A stretch of 64,000 nt of DNA, from NCBI RefSeq assembly GCF_900496965.1, contig NZ_UFQB01000021.1, positions 56,547 through 120,546 on the forward strand. The letters run 5' to 3'. This DNA is from Achromobacter agilis (GTDB lineage: Bacteria; Pseudomonadota; Gammaproteobacteria; Burkholderiales; Burkholderiaceae_B). The notes beneath the pieces were generated by a model. It saw only the letters and a list, made by a program, of their open reading frames with translations, searched no databases and had not been told where the DNA came from. The position numbers and the translations under genes were made by a program. Below, piece after piece: positions 18,429 to 26,700 of this stretch (positions are counted from its first letter, which is position 1; every line of letters begins with the position of its first letter).

Positions 18429-20000
18429 TCAGCTGACCTGGCGCCTCTGGTCGGCCCAGTACTTTTTTCTGAGGGTCTTGCGGTCAATCTTGCCCAACGC
18501 GGTGAGGGGAAGCTGGTTGTCGAACACCACGGTTTTCGGTGCATTCACCACGCCTTTCTTCCTGGTGACGTACTGAATGATTTCGGCCTCGTCGGCGACC
18601 GCGCCGGGTTTGAGTACCACGATGGCGGTCACGGCTTCACCCCATTTCTCATGGGGTACGCCAATGACGGCGGACATCGCGATGCCGGGGTGCTGCGCGA
18701 GGCAGTTCTCGACTTCGCTGGGATAGACGTTGAAGCCGCCTGTAATGATCATGTCCTTGACACGGTCGACGATGTACAGATAGCCCGCGCTATCCATGCG
18801 CGCCATGTCGCCGGTGTGCAGCCAATTCCCCGCGAAGACCTTCTCGTCCTCCTCCGGACGGTTCAGGTAGCCGTCCATCACGAGCGGGCTCCGCACGCAC
18901 AGTTCACCGATTTCGCCCGTCGGCACTTCCCGCAGGTCCTGGTCGAGCAGCTTGACATGATTGCCCGCGACGGCCTTCCCGCAGGAACCCAGCAACTCGG
19001 GGCGGGCGGGATCGTGGTCCTGCTTGCGCAGGTAGCAGATGGTCATCGGCGCTTCGGCCTGGCCATACAGTTGGCCAAACACCGGTCCGATCTTGCGCAA
19101 TGCCTCCAGCAGCCTGGAGGGGGCCATAGGGGCCGCGCCATAAAGCACCAATTCAAGGCTGGCGCAATTGCCGCCGGCCAACCCTGGGTGGTCCAACAGG
19201 CCGTAGATCTGGGTCGGCACAAGGAAGGTGAAGTTGATGCGGTGCCGCTGCACGTGCGCGAGAAAGCCGGCAGGCGTGAATTTCTCGCTCAGGTAGACCG
19301 TGCCGCCCCGGATGAAGACCGGCAGGATCAAGCCGCCCGCCGCATGCGAGATAGGCGTGGTCACGAGATACTTGATGTGCTCGGGCCATTCATACGCGCC
19401 CAGCATCTGGAGCACCATGGTGACAGTGGTGCGATGGGCGTGCAGGATTCCCTTGGAGCGCCCGGTTGTGCCTCCGGTATAGGACAGCTTGGTGATCTCG
19501 CTGGCGAGGGCATCCGGCGTAAGGTCGCCGCCATCCATTGCCGCCGCTTCGCCGAAAAGTCCGGCGCCGCGCACGCCGCCGTCAAGGGGCAACACCAGCG
19601 GAACGATGCCGCGTGCCTCGATGGCCAGGGCGCGATCCGCATATTTGTCCTCGTCCACCACCAACGCCTTCACCTGCGCGTCCCGCAGCACAAAAACGTG
19701 ATCTTCCTCCGAGGCCATCGGGTGCAGCGATACCGATTTCAGGCCGATGAATTGCACGGCGATGATGGCGGCGATGGCTTCGGCGCGGTTTCCGACGAGA
19801 AAGGCGACAGCGTCCTGCCTTTTCAAGCCCTTGGCGCGCAGCAGGCGCGCGATACGGTAGCACTGCGCTTCCAGCTGTGAATAGGTAACGGACTTCTCGT
19901 TGGAGACGATGGCCAGCGCATCGGGAAATGCCTTGAATGCCGAACGGTACAGGGACGCGACCGTGGCGCCTTCGTACAGGGAGTTAGACGAGGGTGGCAT
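18429..20000 (-). CDS. Acyl-CoA ligase (AMP-forming, ANL superfamily)
   Basis: A 523-residue adenylate-forming enzyme that activates a carboxylic acid to its CoA thioester. The core motifs are complete: LSYTGGTTGRSKGI (P-loop), YGQAEAP (A5), GYLNRPEEDEKVF with WLHTGDMA (A7), DRVKDMIITGGFNVYPSEVE (A8 hinge) and GKIDRKTLRKK with the catalytic lysine at the C-terminus. It is the first gene of the minus-strand cluster, 48 bases upstream of the Bug gene, and faces the TetR regulator across a repeat-rich operator region. The substrate is unknown; a medium- or long-chain or aryl-alkanoic acid would fit. Confidence 0.9.
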   Translation of the reverse strand: MPPSSNSLYEGATVASLYRSAFKAFPDALAIVSNEKSVTYSQLEAQCYRIARLLRAKGLKRQDAVAFLVGNRAEAIAAIIAVQFIGLKSVSLHPMASEEDHVFVLRDAQVKALVVDEDKYADRALAIEARGIVPLVLPLDGGVRGAGLFGEAAAMDGGDLTPDALASEITKLSYTGGTTGRSKGILHAHRTTVTMVLQMLGAYEWPEHIKYLVTTPISHAAGGLILPVFIRGGTVYLSEKFTPAGFLAHVQRHRINFTFLVPTQIYGLLDHPGLAGGNCASLELVLYGAAPMAPSRLLEALRKIGPVFGQLYGQAEAPMTICYLRKQDHDPARPELLGSCGKAVAGNHVKLLDQDLREVPTGEIGELCVRSPLVMDGYLNRPEEDEKVFAGNWLHTGDMARMDSAGYLYIVDRVKDMIITGGFNVYPSEVENCLAQHPGIAMSAVIGVPHEKWGEAVTAIVVLKPGAVADEAEIIQYVTRKKGVVNAPKTVVFDNQLPLTALGKIDRKTLRKKYWADQRRQVS

Positions 20001-20010
20001 TCTGTCTCCA

Positions 20011-20090
20011 TTTTTTGGTACTGATATTTATTTTCTGGTACCGATTTGAGATGACAAATGGTACTGTGTCAATATTATTGGTACCGAAAT
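20011..20090. promoter_or_regulatory. Four-fold GGTAC operator-like array between ligase and TetR genes
   Basis: GGTAC occurs at 20017, 20037, 20060 and 20080, each followed by a Y-G pair (GGTACTGA, GGTACCGA, GGTACTGT, GGTACCGA). The spacings are 20, 23 and 20 bases, about two helical turns. The central two copies also form a near-palindrome, GGTACCGATTTG and CAAATGGTAC. The array occupies the only space for both divergent promoters, so it is most likely the binding region of the adjacent TetR protein. Confidence 0.6.
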
Positions 20091-20186
20091 GGCGGGCTTT
20101 TGGGCTAGGTGTTTTACCTAGGCGTCGTAGAATTCCCGTTTTCGAAACCCCACGGTTTTTTCACGTCAAGAGGCAAGCGGCGATAC

Positions 20187-20786
20187 ATGGTGAAGCGGCG
20201 TACGGATGAAGTTTTCATCAAGGAACTGACGGCCTTGTTGATCGTCGAAGGCGTTTCTACGCTGACGATCGGCGACATTGCGCAACGCATGCAATGTTCG
20301 CGTCGGCGCCTATACGAAATCGCCGCTACCAAAGAAGAGCTCTTCGTCAGTATTTGCCGGCAGGTGCTGGACGCGAATCTGGAAAAAGGATTTGCTGCGG
20401 CGCGCGGCGAAGCCGACGGCGCCAAGGCGATTGCCACGTATCTGCGCGCAACCTTGAACGCATCAGGCTTGAGCAAGGCGGCGTTGACGGATCTGGATTC
20501 GACCGAGAGTGGCCGCGCGGTTTTCGACGCCTATCAGTTGGCGCGAGTGCGCGGTCTGGAAGATATGATCGACGATGGCGTGCGCCAGGGGCTGCTCGTG
20601 CCACACAATCCGAGGGTGATCTCGGAAGCGATCCTCGGCGCGGCTCACCGGTTGAGGAATCAGCGATTCCTGGAGGAAACCGGTCTTTCGATTGGCGCCG
20701 CCTTCACCGAGTTCTACGAAATCGTGCTCAATGGCCTGCTGGTCAAGCCGAAGGCCAGCCCGTCTCGCGGCAACGAGCGGCGGTGA
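20187..20786 (+). CDS. TetR family transcriptional regulator
   Basis: A 199-residue repressor-type protein. The N-terminal helix-turn-helix covers about residues 8-50 (FIKELTALLIVEGVSTLTIG, RRRLYEIAATKEELF), in which the usual tyrosine-lysine of the recognition helix end is replaced by a YEIAATKEEL block. The remaining all-helical part should bind an acyl-CoA or acid ligand. I chose the ATG at 20187, with AGAGG upstream; the frame extends to 20109 but that part lies in the promoter region. Divergent placement with the acyl-CoA ligase makes it the likely local repressor. Confidence 0.85.
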   Translation: MVKRRTDEVFIKELTALLIVEGVSTLTIGDIAQRMQCSRRRLYEIAATKEELFVSICRQVLDANLEKGFAAARGEADGAKAIATYLRATLNASGLSKAALTDLDSTESGRAVFDAYQLARVRGLEDMIDDGVRQGLLVPHNPRVISEAILGAAHRLRNQRFLEETGLSIGAAFTEFYEIVLNGLLVKPKASPSRGNERR

Positions 20787-20822
20787 GACAGAAGTTCGGT
20801 CGGGAGGTTCGCCAGCGGATGA

Positions 20823-21740
20823 TCAGAACCGCCCCGGCACGCCCTCCAGGATGCGCATTAGTTCATCGCGCAACAGGCCGATGGGCTGGGCCAGCGTGCC
20901 GACGCGGGGCAGGTGGATCAGATAGGATCGCAAGCCTACCGTGAAAGCCGGTACGTTAAGAATGGACAGCGCGTCCCGGTATCGGCTGCGCGCCAGGGCA
21001 CCGGGCGTGACCAGCCCGATGCCCATGCCGCGTGCCGTCAGCGACAGTTGTAGCTCTGCGCCATAGGCTTCGACAGCGACGGAAAAGGGCAGTCCGGCGC
21101 TTTCGAAGGCATGGCGGATGGCGTGGCGCAGGCCGCAACCGTCCTGGTTCAGCACCCAGGGATGGGCGGCCAGGCTAGCCAATGTCGTCTCGCCGCCGGC
21201 TTCGCGCTCGATCTTCAGCGTCGGCGACGCCACGATGAGCGCGGGCGATTGCGCCAGCGGCAGGGCGGTGATATGCGGCGGCAGCGTGTAGTTGTCCGGC
21301 ACGGCCACTGCGGCGACGTCGATGGCGCCGGATTGAATCATGGCCAGCAGATTGGGCGACCACGCCGCGTTGATCCGCAGCGTCAGGCGGGGATAGCGTG
21401 CGCGCAGCGCGTCCAGCGGATCGGCCAGCGTCTGTTCCGCCAGGAAGGGCGGCATGCCCAGCCGGAATTCACCTTCGGGTTCGGCGCCAGGGGCGGCTCC
21501 GACGCGCAGTTCTTCAACCGAGGTCAGTACCTTGCGGCCCAGTTCATACACCTTCAGGCCTGCCTGACTGGGCCGCAGAGGTTTGGACTGACGGTCCAGC
21601 AGAGCCACTCCCAGGGTTTCCTCCAGGCTTTGCAGCCGTCGGCTGATGCCCGGCTGCGTCAGGTGCAGCCGCGCCGACGCGCCGACGATGGAGCCGGTCT
21701 CGACGACAGCGATAAAAGCTTCAATATCCCGGGTGTTCAT
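20823..21740 (-). CDS. LysR family transcriptional regulator
   Basis: A 305-residue LysR-type regulator with an N-terminal winged helix (MNTRDIEAFIAVVETGSIVG, ARLHLTQPGISRRLQSLEE) and a C-terminal periplasmic-binding-like effector domain with RGMGIGLVTPGALA. It is divergent from an MFS transporter gene with 102 bases between starts, so it probably controls that exporter or permease and itself. An AT-rich inverted repeat typical of LysR sites lies directly upstream at 21750-21769. The inducer is unknown. Confidence 0.92.
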   Translation of the reverse strand: MNTRDIEAFIAVVETGSIVGASARLHLTQPGISRRLQSLEETLGVALLDRQSKPLRPSQAGLKVYELGRKVLTSVEELRVGAAPGAEPEGEFRLGMPPFLAEQTLADPLDALRARYPRLTLRINAAWSPNLLAMIQSGAIDVAAVAVPDNYTLPPHITALPLAQSPALIVASPTLKIEREAGGETTLASLAAHPWVLNQDGCGLRHAIRHAFESAGLPFSVAVEAYGAELQLSLTARGMGIGLVTPGALARSRYRDALSILNVPAFTVGLRSYLIHLPRVGTLAQPIGLLRDELMRILEGVPGRF

Positions 21741-21749
21741 CGCTATGCA

Positions 21750-21769
21750 AATAAATGCGCATATTTATT
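21750..21769. promoter_or_regulatory. Candidate LysR operator
   Basis: Arms AATAAAT and ATTTATT flank GCGCAT in the gap between the LysR gene and the MFS gene. This fits the dyad-symmetric, AT-rich T-N11-A class of LysR sites; it starts ten bases from the LysR start codon. Confidence 0.45.
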
Positions 21770-21842
21770 CAAATAATAATTCAATAGACGCAATATGTCT
21801 CGGTCCAGACAATGAGTCCGTTGTTCTGTTGCTGGAGAGACC

Positions 21843-23111
21843 ATGAGACCTTCCGAACCCGGTCTGGCGTTGACCGGATCAACCGCTCAGTCGCCGCAAA
21901 CGGCCAGCGGTGCGGGGAGCGGCCAGGTGCTGCTATTCGCCGCCGCCGTGGCCATCATGGTGATGAACCTGTTCGCGGTGCAGACGGTGGCACCTTCGAT
22001 CGCCCGGTCGTTGGGTCTAGGCAATGGCAGCATCGGCCTGCTCGCCATGCTGCCGCAGCTGGGCTATGCGGTGGGCTTGGTGCTGTTGGTGCCGCTGGCG
22101 GACCGGTTGGAAAACCGCCGGCTGATTGTTTCCGTTATCGCCATCTGCGCGCTGTGCATGGCCGCCGCAGCGGCGGCGTCTGGGCCCGCGATGTTCCTGT
22201 TGTCTGTTTTCCTGGGGGGCGCGTCTTCCTGCGCGATCCAGATGCTGGTGCCGATGTTGGCGTTCATGACGCCGCCTGAGCGGCGCGGCGCCGTCGTGGG
22301 CAATGTGATGAGTGGCCTGCTGGTCGGCGTACTGCTGTCCCGGCCCGTAGCCAATCTGCTGGACGCTGCTTGGGGATGGCGCGCGATCTACGCTTGTTTT
22401 GCGCTGGCCGTAGGGACGCTGGGCCTGTCGCTGTGGCGCCTGCTGCCCGCGCGCCATCCCGGGCCCGGTCCGGCCTATCCGGCGCTGATCGCGTCAATGG
22501 CGGCCCTGGTGCGCGAGGAGCCGGTGTTGCGCTGGCGGTCGTTGCTTGCAGCGCTGGGCATGGCGGGCTACAGCGTGTTCTGGACGGCGGTGTCGCTGCT
22601 GTTGTCGCAACCACCCTTTGAGATCGGCCCCAAAGGTGTGGCGTTGCTGGCGTTGTGCGGAGTGGCCGGCGCATTACTGGCGCCATGGGCGGGGCTGGCG
22701 GGCGACCGCGGCCATACGCGCCGCGTCAGCTTCTGGGCCTATATCATCGTGATGCTGTCCTGGTTATTGGCGGGCGTCGTCGGCGCAGGCTGGCTGGGAT
22801 TCGACGTGGCCGGTCATGCGGCTTTGGCGGTCGGCCTGCTGACCCTGGCTGCCGTTGCGCTGGACGCAGCGGTAACGGCGGATCAGACACTGGGGCGGCG
22901 CGCCATAAACATGATCCGGCCCGAGGCGCGCGGTCGCCTGAATGCCCTGTTCGTGGGGACGTTTTTCGTGGGCAGCGCGTTGGGATCGGCCGCTGCCGGT
23001 GCCGCCTGGGGCCTGGGAGGCTGGAGCGGGGTGTCGGTTCTGGGAGTCCTGATCGGGGCGGCGATGCTGTTGATTTTCCGTGCATCGCCACGCGATATGT
23101 CTGCACCGTAA
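21843..23111 (+). CDS. MFS transporter
   Basis: A 422-residue major facilitator with about twelve membrane segments. The cytoplasmic loop after helix two reads PLADRLENRRL, a form of the family's GxxxDRxGRR motif A, and a central loop near residue 200 separates the halves. The arrangement resembles drug/sugar proton antiporters of the DHA1/Bcr type. The start ATG at 21843 is preceded by GGAGAG. It is divergent from the LysR regulator; export of a small molecule or uptake of its inducer are both possible, and the substrate cannot be read. Confidence 0.9.
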   Translation: MRPSEPGLALTGSTAQSPQTASGAGSGQVLLFAAAVAIMVMNLFAVQTVAPSIARSLGLGNGSIGLLAMLPQLGYAVGLVLLVPLADRLENRRLIVSVIAICALCMAAAAAASGPAMFLLSVFLGGASSCAIQMLVPMLAFMTPPERRGAVVGNVMSGLLVGVLLSRPVANLLDAAWGWRAIYACFALAVGTLGLSLWRLLPARHPGPGPAYPALIASMAALVREEPVLRWRSLLAALGMAGYSVFWTAVSLLLSQPPFEIGPKGVALLALCGVAGALLAPWAGLAGDRGHTRRVSFWAYIIVMLSWLLAGVVGAGWLGFDVAGHAALAVGLLTLAAVALDAAVTADQTLGRRAINMIRPEARGRLNALFVGTFFVGSALGSAAAGAAWGLGGWSGVSVLGVLIGAAMLLIFRASPRDMSAP

Positions 23112-23151
23112 TACGGTACGCTATGCGCTTTCCCACCGGACGCGCTGCGCC

Positions 23152-24015
23152 ATGATACCGACCCGAAACGCCGAGGACTCCCCCCTGTTCATCACCGCGC
23201 TGGCGCGCGGCGTTTCCGTCCTGCGCGCGTTCAGCGAGGGGCAGCCGGCCATGACCCTGCCAGAGCTGGCCGAGGCGACCGGCCTGAGCAAGAGTTCGGT
23301 CCAGCGGTTCGCCCATACGCTCTGGACGCTGGGCTATTTGCGCAAGGATCCGGGCAGCAAGAAGTTTTCGCTGGCGCCGTGGTCCCTGGAGCTGGGCATG
23401 AAGTACGTGCAGACCAGCCCCCTGGTGCTGGGGGGCAATCCCTTCCTGCACATGCTGAACCGCAACAGCCAGGAAACCTGCAGCCTGGCCGAGCCCGATG
23501 GCCTGGACATGGTTTATGTTGCGCGGTTCGCGACCCACAAGGAAATGTTCGTGAACATGCCGGTAGGCATGCGGCTGCCGCTGTATTGCACGGCGGCGGG
23601 CCGTGCGGTGCTGGCCAGGCTGGACGCTTCCGTGGCGCGCGGCCTGCTTGAACGCTGCGATCGCAAGGCATACACGGTGGGAACGATCACGGACATGGAC
23701 GCCTTGCTGGCCGAACTGGAATTTGCGCGGCGCAACGGCTATGCGCGCTCCAACGGCGAGTTCTACCCGGGCGACATCACGGTCAGCGCCGCCGTGCTGG
23801 ACGCCGGAGGCACACCGGTGGGGGCGGTGAACGTGTCGGTGCCTTCCAGCCGCTGGTCGTTCGAACAGGCGCAAGCGGTATTCGGCCCGCAGGTCATGGA
23901 AACCGCGCACGCCATCAGCGCGTCGCGCACCCTGGGCCGCACGCGCCCGTTCTACGAAATGGAGCCTCCGGGAGGCGCCCTGCGCGGCGCGGCGCTGGAA
24001 GCCGAGGGTCTCTAA
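23152..24015 (+). CDS. IclR family transcriptional regulator
   Basis: A 287-residue regulator. The winged helix is at about residues 12-75 (ITALARGVSVLRAFSEG, LPELAEATGLSKSSVQRFAHTL), followed by the effector domain (QETCSLAEPDGLDMVYVARF, YCTAAGRAVLARL). I chose the ATG at 23152; the frame runs on upstream inside the end of the MFS gene. It lies 171 bases before an agmatinase-like gene and an amino-acid-type importer on the same strand, which are its most likely targets. Confidence 0.9.
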   Translation: MIPTRNAEDSPLFITALARGVSVLRAFSEGQPAMTLPELAEATGLSKSSVQRFAHTLWTLGYLRKDPGSKKFSLAPWSLELGMKYVQTSPLVLGGNPFLHMLNRNSQETCSLAEPDGLDMVYVARFATHKEMFVNMPVGMRLPLYCTAAGRAVLARLDASVARGLLERCDRKAYTVGTITDMDALLAELEFARRNGYARSNGEFYPGDITVSAAVLDAGGTPVGAVNVSVPSSRWSFEQAQAVFGPQVMETAHAISASRTLGRTRPFYEMEPPGGALRGAALEAEGL

Positions 24016-24186
24016 TTCCGATAAATTCGGTCAACTAATTTTCCAGCTATTAGGGGAAACTCCCTAATTGGCGGCCTGTGCTCGTGCTTGATACTCTTAT
24101 TTCGCCATAAGCGTATCGCATAGCGATTCAGTCGAATCTAAATTGCCCGGAGGTGTGCCGACCGGGAGCCGCACAGGAGCCGCGTT
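24016..24186. promoter_or_regulatory. Regulatory region before the ureohydrolase-importer operon
   Basis: AT-rich spacer with two overlapping dyads: ATCGC-ATA-GCGAT at 24115-24127 and GATTC-AGTC-GAATC at 24125-24138. They stand about 50 bases before the GTG start and are reasonable operator candidates for the neighbouring IclR protein. Confidence 0.4.
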
Positions 24187-25140
24187 GTGCAGCAGTCAGC
24201 CGAAGTCTGTTTCCATCCCGTCCCGGGATTCATGGGCCTGCCGTCCGCCCGCGCCGCCGGAACCGGCGAGGCGCGAGCCTGTGTGGTGGGCATCCCCTTC
24301 GATTGCGGCACGCACCCGTTCCGCGTGGGATCGCGCCAGGGGCCGGACGCCATCCGCGAGCAATCGAGGCTATTGCGTCCCGTCGACATCTTTCGCCGCA
24401 ACGGCATCGACAATCCGCCCGAGTTCCTGCGCGCCATCGACGTGGGCAACGTGGCCTGCCATCCGGGCGACCCCGATGCGTCCTATCCGCTGATCGAGGC
24501 CGGCATCGGCGCCATCCTGGACCGCGGCGCGATTCCCATTTCGATGGGCGGCGACGGCGCGGTAACGCTGCCGCAGCTGCGCGCCGTGGGGCGGCGCCAT
24601 CCGGATTTCGTCGTGCTGCATTTCGATTCGCACACCGACACCTATCCCATCCCCGGCTACAACACGGCCACCACGTTCACGCGGGCGGCGGAAGAGGGCC
24701 TGCTGGATGTGGCCTCCAGCTTCCACGTGGGCACGCGCGGCAGCTCGTTTATGCCGGGCGTGCTGGAGTTCGGCCGCGAGGTGGGCTACACGATCCTGCC
24801 CTACGAGGATTTCGACCGCGACCAGCAGGCCGCGCTTGCCGACATCAAGCGGCGCATCGGCCAGCGGCCGGTCTACCTGTGCTTCGACATGGACATCTTC
24901 GACCCCTCCTGCGCGCCGGGCGTCTGCACGCCGGAGTGGGGAGGGCTGTCTCCCAAGGAAGGGCTGGCGCTGCTGCGCCAGCTCGCCGGCCTGAACTTCG
25001 TGGCGTTCGACGTCAACACCGTGTCGCCTCCGCAGGATGTGCAGGGCGCCACGGCCTTCCTGGCGGCCACCGTCATGCAGGAGTTCTGCGCGTTGGCGGC
25101 GGCAGCAGTGCAGCAGTACCCGCAGGGGCGTCCGGCCTGA
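24187..25140 (+). CDS. Agmatinase-like ureohydrolase with altered metal site
   Basis: A 317-residue member of the arginase/agmatinase family, which hydrolyses guanidino compounds to urea. Metal-ligand motifs two and three are present: HFDSHTD (Asp147, His149, Asp151) and FDMDIFDPSCAPG (Asp234, Asp236). The first motif, normally GGDHS, reads GGDGA (residues 121-125), so the manganese-binding histidine is glycine. The enzyme may bind one metal only, use another ligand, or have lost ureohydrolase activity. The start is GTG at 24187, preceded by CAGGAG. A polar amino-acid importer follows after 44 bases, so a guanidino acid or amine is a plausible substrate. Confidence 0.85.
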   Translation: MQQSAEVCFHPVPGFMGLPSARAAGTGEARACVVGIPFDCGTHPFRVGSRQGPDAIREQSRLLRPVDIFRRNGIDNPPEFLRAIDVGNVACHPGDPDASYPLIEAGIGAILDRGAIPISMGGDGAVTLPQLRAVGRRHPDFVVLHFDSHTDTYPIPGYNTATTFTRAAEEGLLDVASSFHVGTRGSSFMPGVLEFGREVGYTILPYEDFDRDQQAALADIKRRIGQRPVYLCFDMDIFDPSCAPGVCTPEWGGLSPKEGLALLRQLAGLNFVAFDVNTVSPPQDVQGATAFLAATVMQEFCALAAAAVQQYPQGRPA

Positions 25141-25184
25141 GCCGGCTAGGCCTTGCCATCCAATTTCATCCAAGGGGAAAAACG

Positions 25185-25973
25185 ATGAAGCTCAAATCCA
25201 TCCTGTTGGGCCTGGCGGCCGCCGGCCTGCTCATCCAGTCCGGCGCGCAGGCGCGCACGCTGGACGAAGTACGCGCGGACAAGACCCTCAATGTCGTCAC
25301 GACCGCATCGGCGCCGCCGCATGGCTTCAAGAATCCGAAGTCCAATCAGCTCGAAGGCATCATGGTGGACGTGTCGGCGGCCGTGGCCAAGCACCTGAAG
25401 GTTGCGGACGAGCTGTCCGACGTGCCGTTCTCCGGACTGATCCCCACACTGACCTCCGGCCGCGCCGATGTCATGTCCGCGCCGCTTTTCATTACGGAGG
25501 AGCGCGCCAAGGCCATCGACTTTTCCGCGCCGGTCTATGAATGGGGCGAGGGCGTCGTGGTCAGCGACAAGGCCGACAGGAAGTACGGCAAGTTCGAGGA
25601 CATGAAGGGCAGGCGCGTCGGCGTACTGGTGGATTCGGTGCAGTTCAACATGATCAAGGACATGCCCGGCACCAAGGTCTCCACGTACCAGGATTACTCC
25701 ACGCTGCTGGCCGACGTGCGCGCCGGCCGCATCGACCTGGGCATCGTGGATCCGCCCAGCATCATCTATCAGATCAAGACCAAGAACATTCCGGGCGTGA
25801 AGCTCGACACCGGCTATCAGCCCCAGCGCAAATGGCAGGTGGGCATGGCCGTGCAGAAGGGCAATGCGGCGCTGCTGGAAGCCGTCAACGCGGCGCTGGC
25901 CGAGATGAAGAAGAACGGCGAACTCGCCGCGATCGGACAGAAGTGGGGCGTGTCGGACCTGATCAGCAAGTAA
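25185..25973 (+). CDS. Amino-acid-type ABC transporter substrate-binding protein
   Basis: A 262-residue periplasmic binding protein of family 3 (His/Arg/Gln type). A signal peptide covers residues 1-23 (LLIQSGAQA). The mature chain has the family blocks LDEVRADKTLNVVTTASAPP, LEGIMVDVSAAVAKHL, FSGLIPTLTSGRADVMSAP and GVLVDSVQ, and ends AAIGQKWGVSDLISK. It is followed by its permease and ATPase genes. The binding-pocket residues do not fix the ligand; with the agmatinase-like enzyme upstream, arginine or a related guanidino compound is a reasonable guess. Confidence 0.92.
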   Translation: MKLKSILLGLAAAGLLIQSGAQARTLDEVRADKTLNVVTTASAPPHGFKNPKSNQLEGIMVDVSAAVAKHLKVADELSDVPFSGLIPTLTSGRADVMSAPLFITEERAKAIDFSAPVYEWGEGVVVSDKADRKYGKFEDMKGRRVGVLVDSVQFNMIKDMPGTKVSTYQDYSTLLADVRAGRIDLGIVDPPSIIYQIKTKNIPGVKLDTGYQPQRKWQVGMAVQKGNAALLEAVNAALAEMKKNGELAAIGQKWGVSDLISK

Positions 25974-26003
25974 GCCCGCAACCGCACGGACAAGGAGCAC
26001 GTC

Positions 26004-26696
26004 TTGGATCTCGCTACCCTGCGCATGTACCTGACTCCCCTGGCCGAGGGCACGGTCTGGACCCTGGCGCTGTTTTTCACTTCGGCTTTCCTGGCGGTGG
26101 CGCTGGGCCTGGTCGTCTGTCTTTGCCGCCTTTCGCCCTCTCCGGTACTGAGCCGGGTCGCGCGGTTCTACATCGACGTGATACGGGGTACGCCGCTGCT
26201 GTTGCAGCTGTTCTACATCTACTACGGCCTGCCGGAAATGGGCGTGGTGATCAACGGCTTCGTCGCCGGCGTGCTGGGCCTGACCCTCAATTTCGGCGCC
26301 TATCTGGCGGAACTATTCAGAAGCGGCATCCAGTCCGTGGACACCGGCCAGTACGAGGCGGCCCGCGCGCTGGGGCTGCGCAAGGTGCAGCGTTTGCGCC
26401 GCATCGTCCTGCCGCAGGCGTTGCGCACGGTGTTCCCGGCCCTGGGCAACTATGCGCTGGTGCTGATCAAGGAAACCTCGTTGGTCGCCGTCATCAGCGT
26501 TTATGAACTGATGCGGGCGGGCGAAATGCTGGCCGGCGCCACGTTCCAGGCGCTGACGGTCTACACGATGGTGGGCGTCATCTACTTCGCCATGTGCAGC
26601 GTCCTGTCGTATCTGTTCCGCCGTTCCGAAAAGCGCCTGACCGTGCCGGGCTACTGGAGCGGCGCCGGCGAAAACCACGACATTTCGAAGGCCTGA
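26004..26696 (+). CDS. Amino acid ABC transporter permease (HisM/GlnP family)
   Basis: A 230-residue inner-membrane permease with about five helices. The HisMQ signature is visible: [22 protein letters not shown] and the EAA loop [23 protein letters not shown]. The start is TTG at 26004, supported by AAGGAG eight bases upstream, with no competing ATG before the first helix. It lies 30 bases after the binding protein and four bases before the ATPase gene. A single permease implies a homodimeric channel. Confidence 0.92.
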   Translation: MDLATLRMYLTPLAEGTVWTLALFFTSAFLAVALGLVVCLCRLSPSPVLSRVARFYIDVIRGTPLLLQLFYIYYGLPEMGVVINGFVAGVLGLTLNFGAYLAELFRSGIQSVDTGQYEAARALGLRKVQRLRRIVLPQALRTVFPALGNYALVLIKETSLVAVISVYELMRAGEMLAGATFQALTVYTMVGVIYFAMCSVLSYLFRRSEKRLTVPGYWSGAGENHDISKA

Positions 26697-26700
26697 CGCG

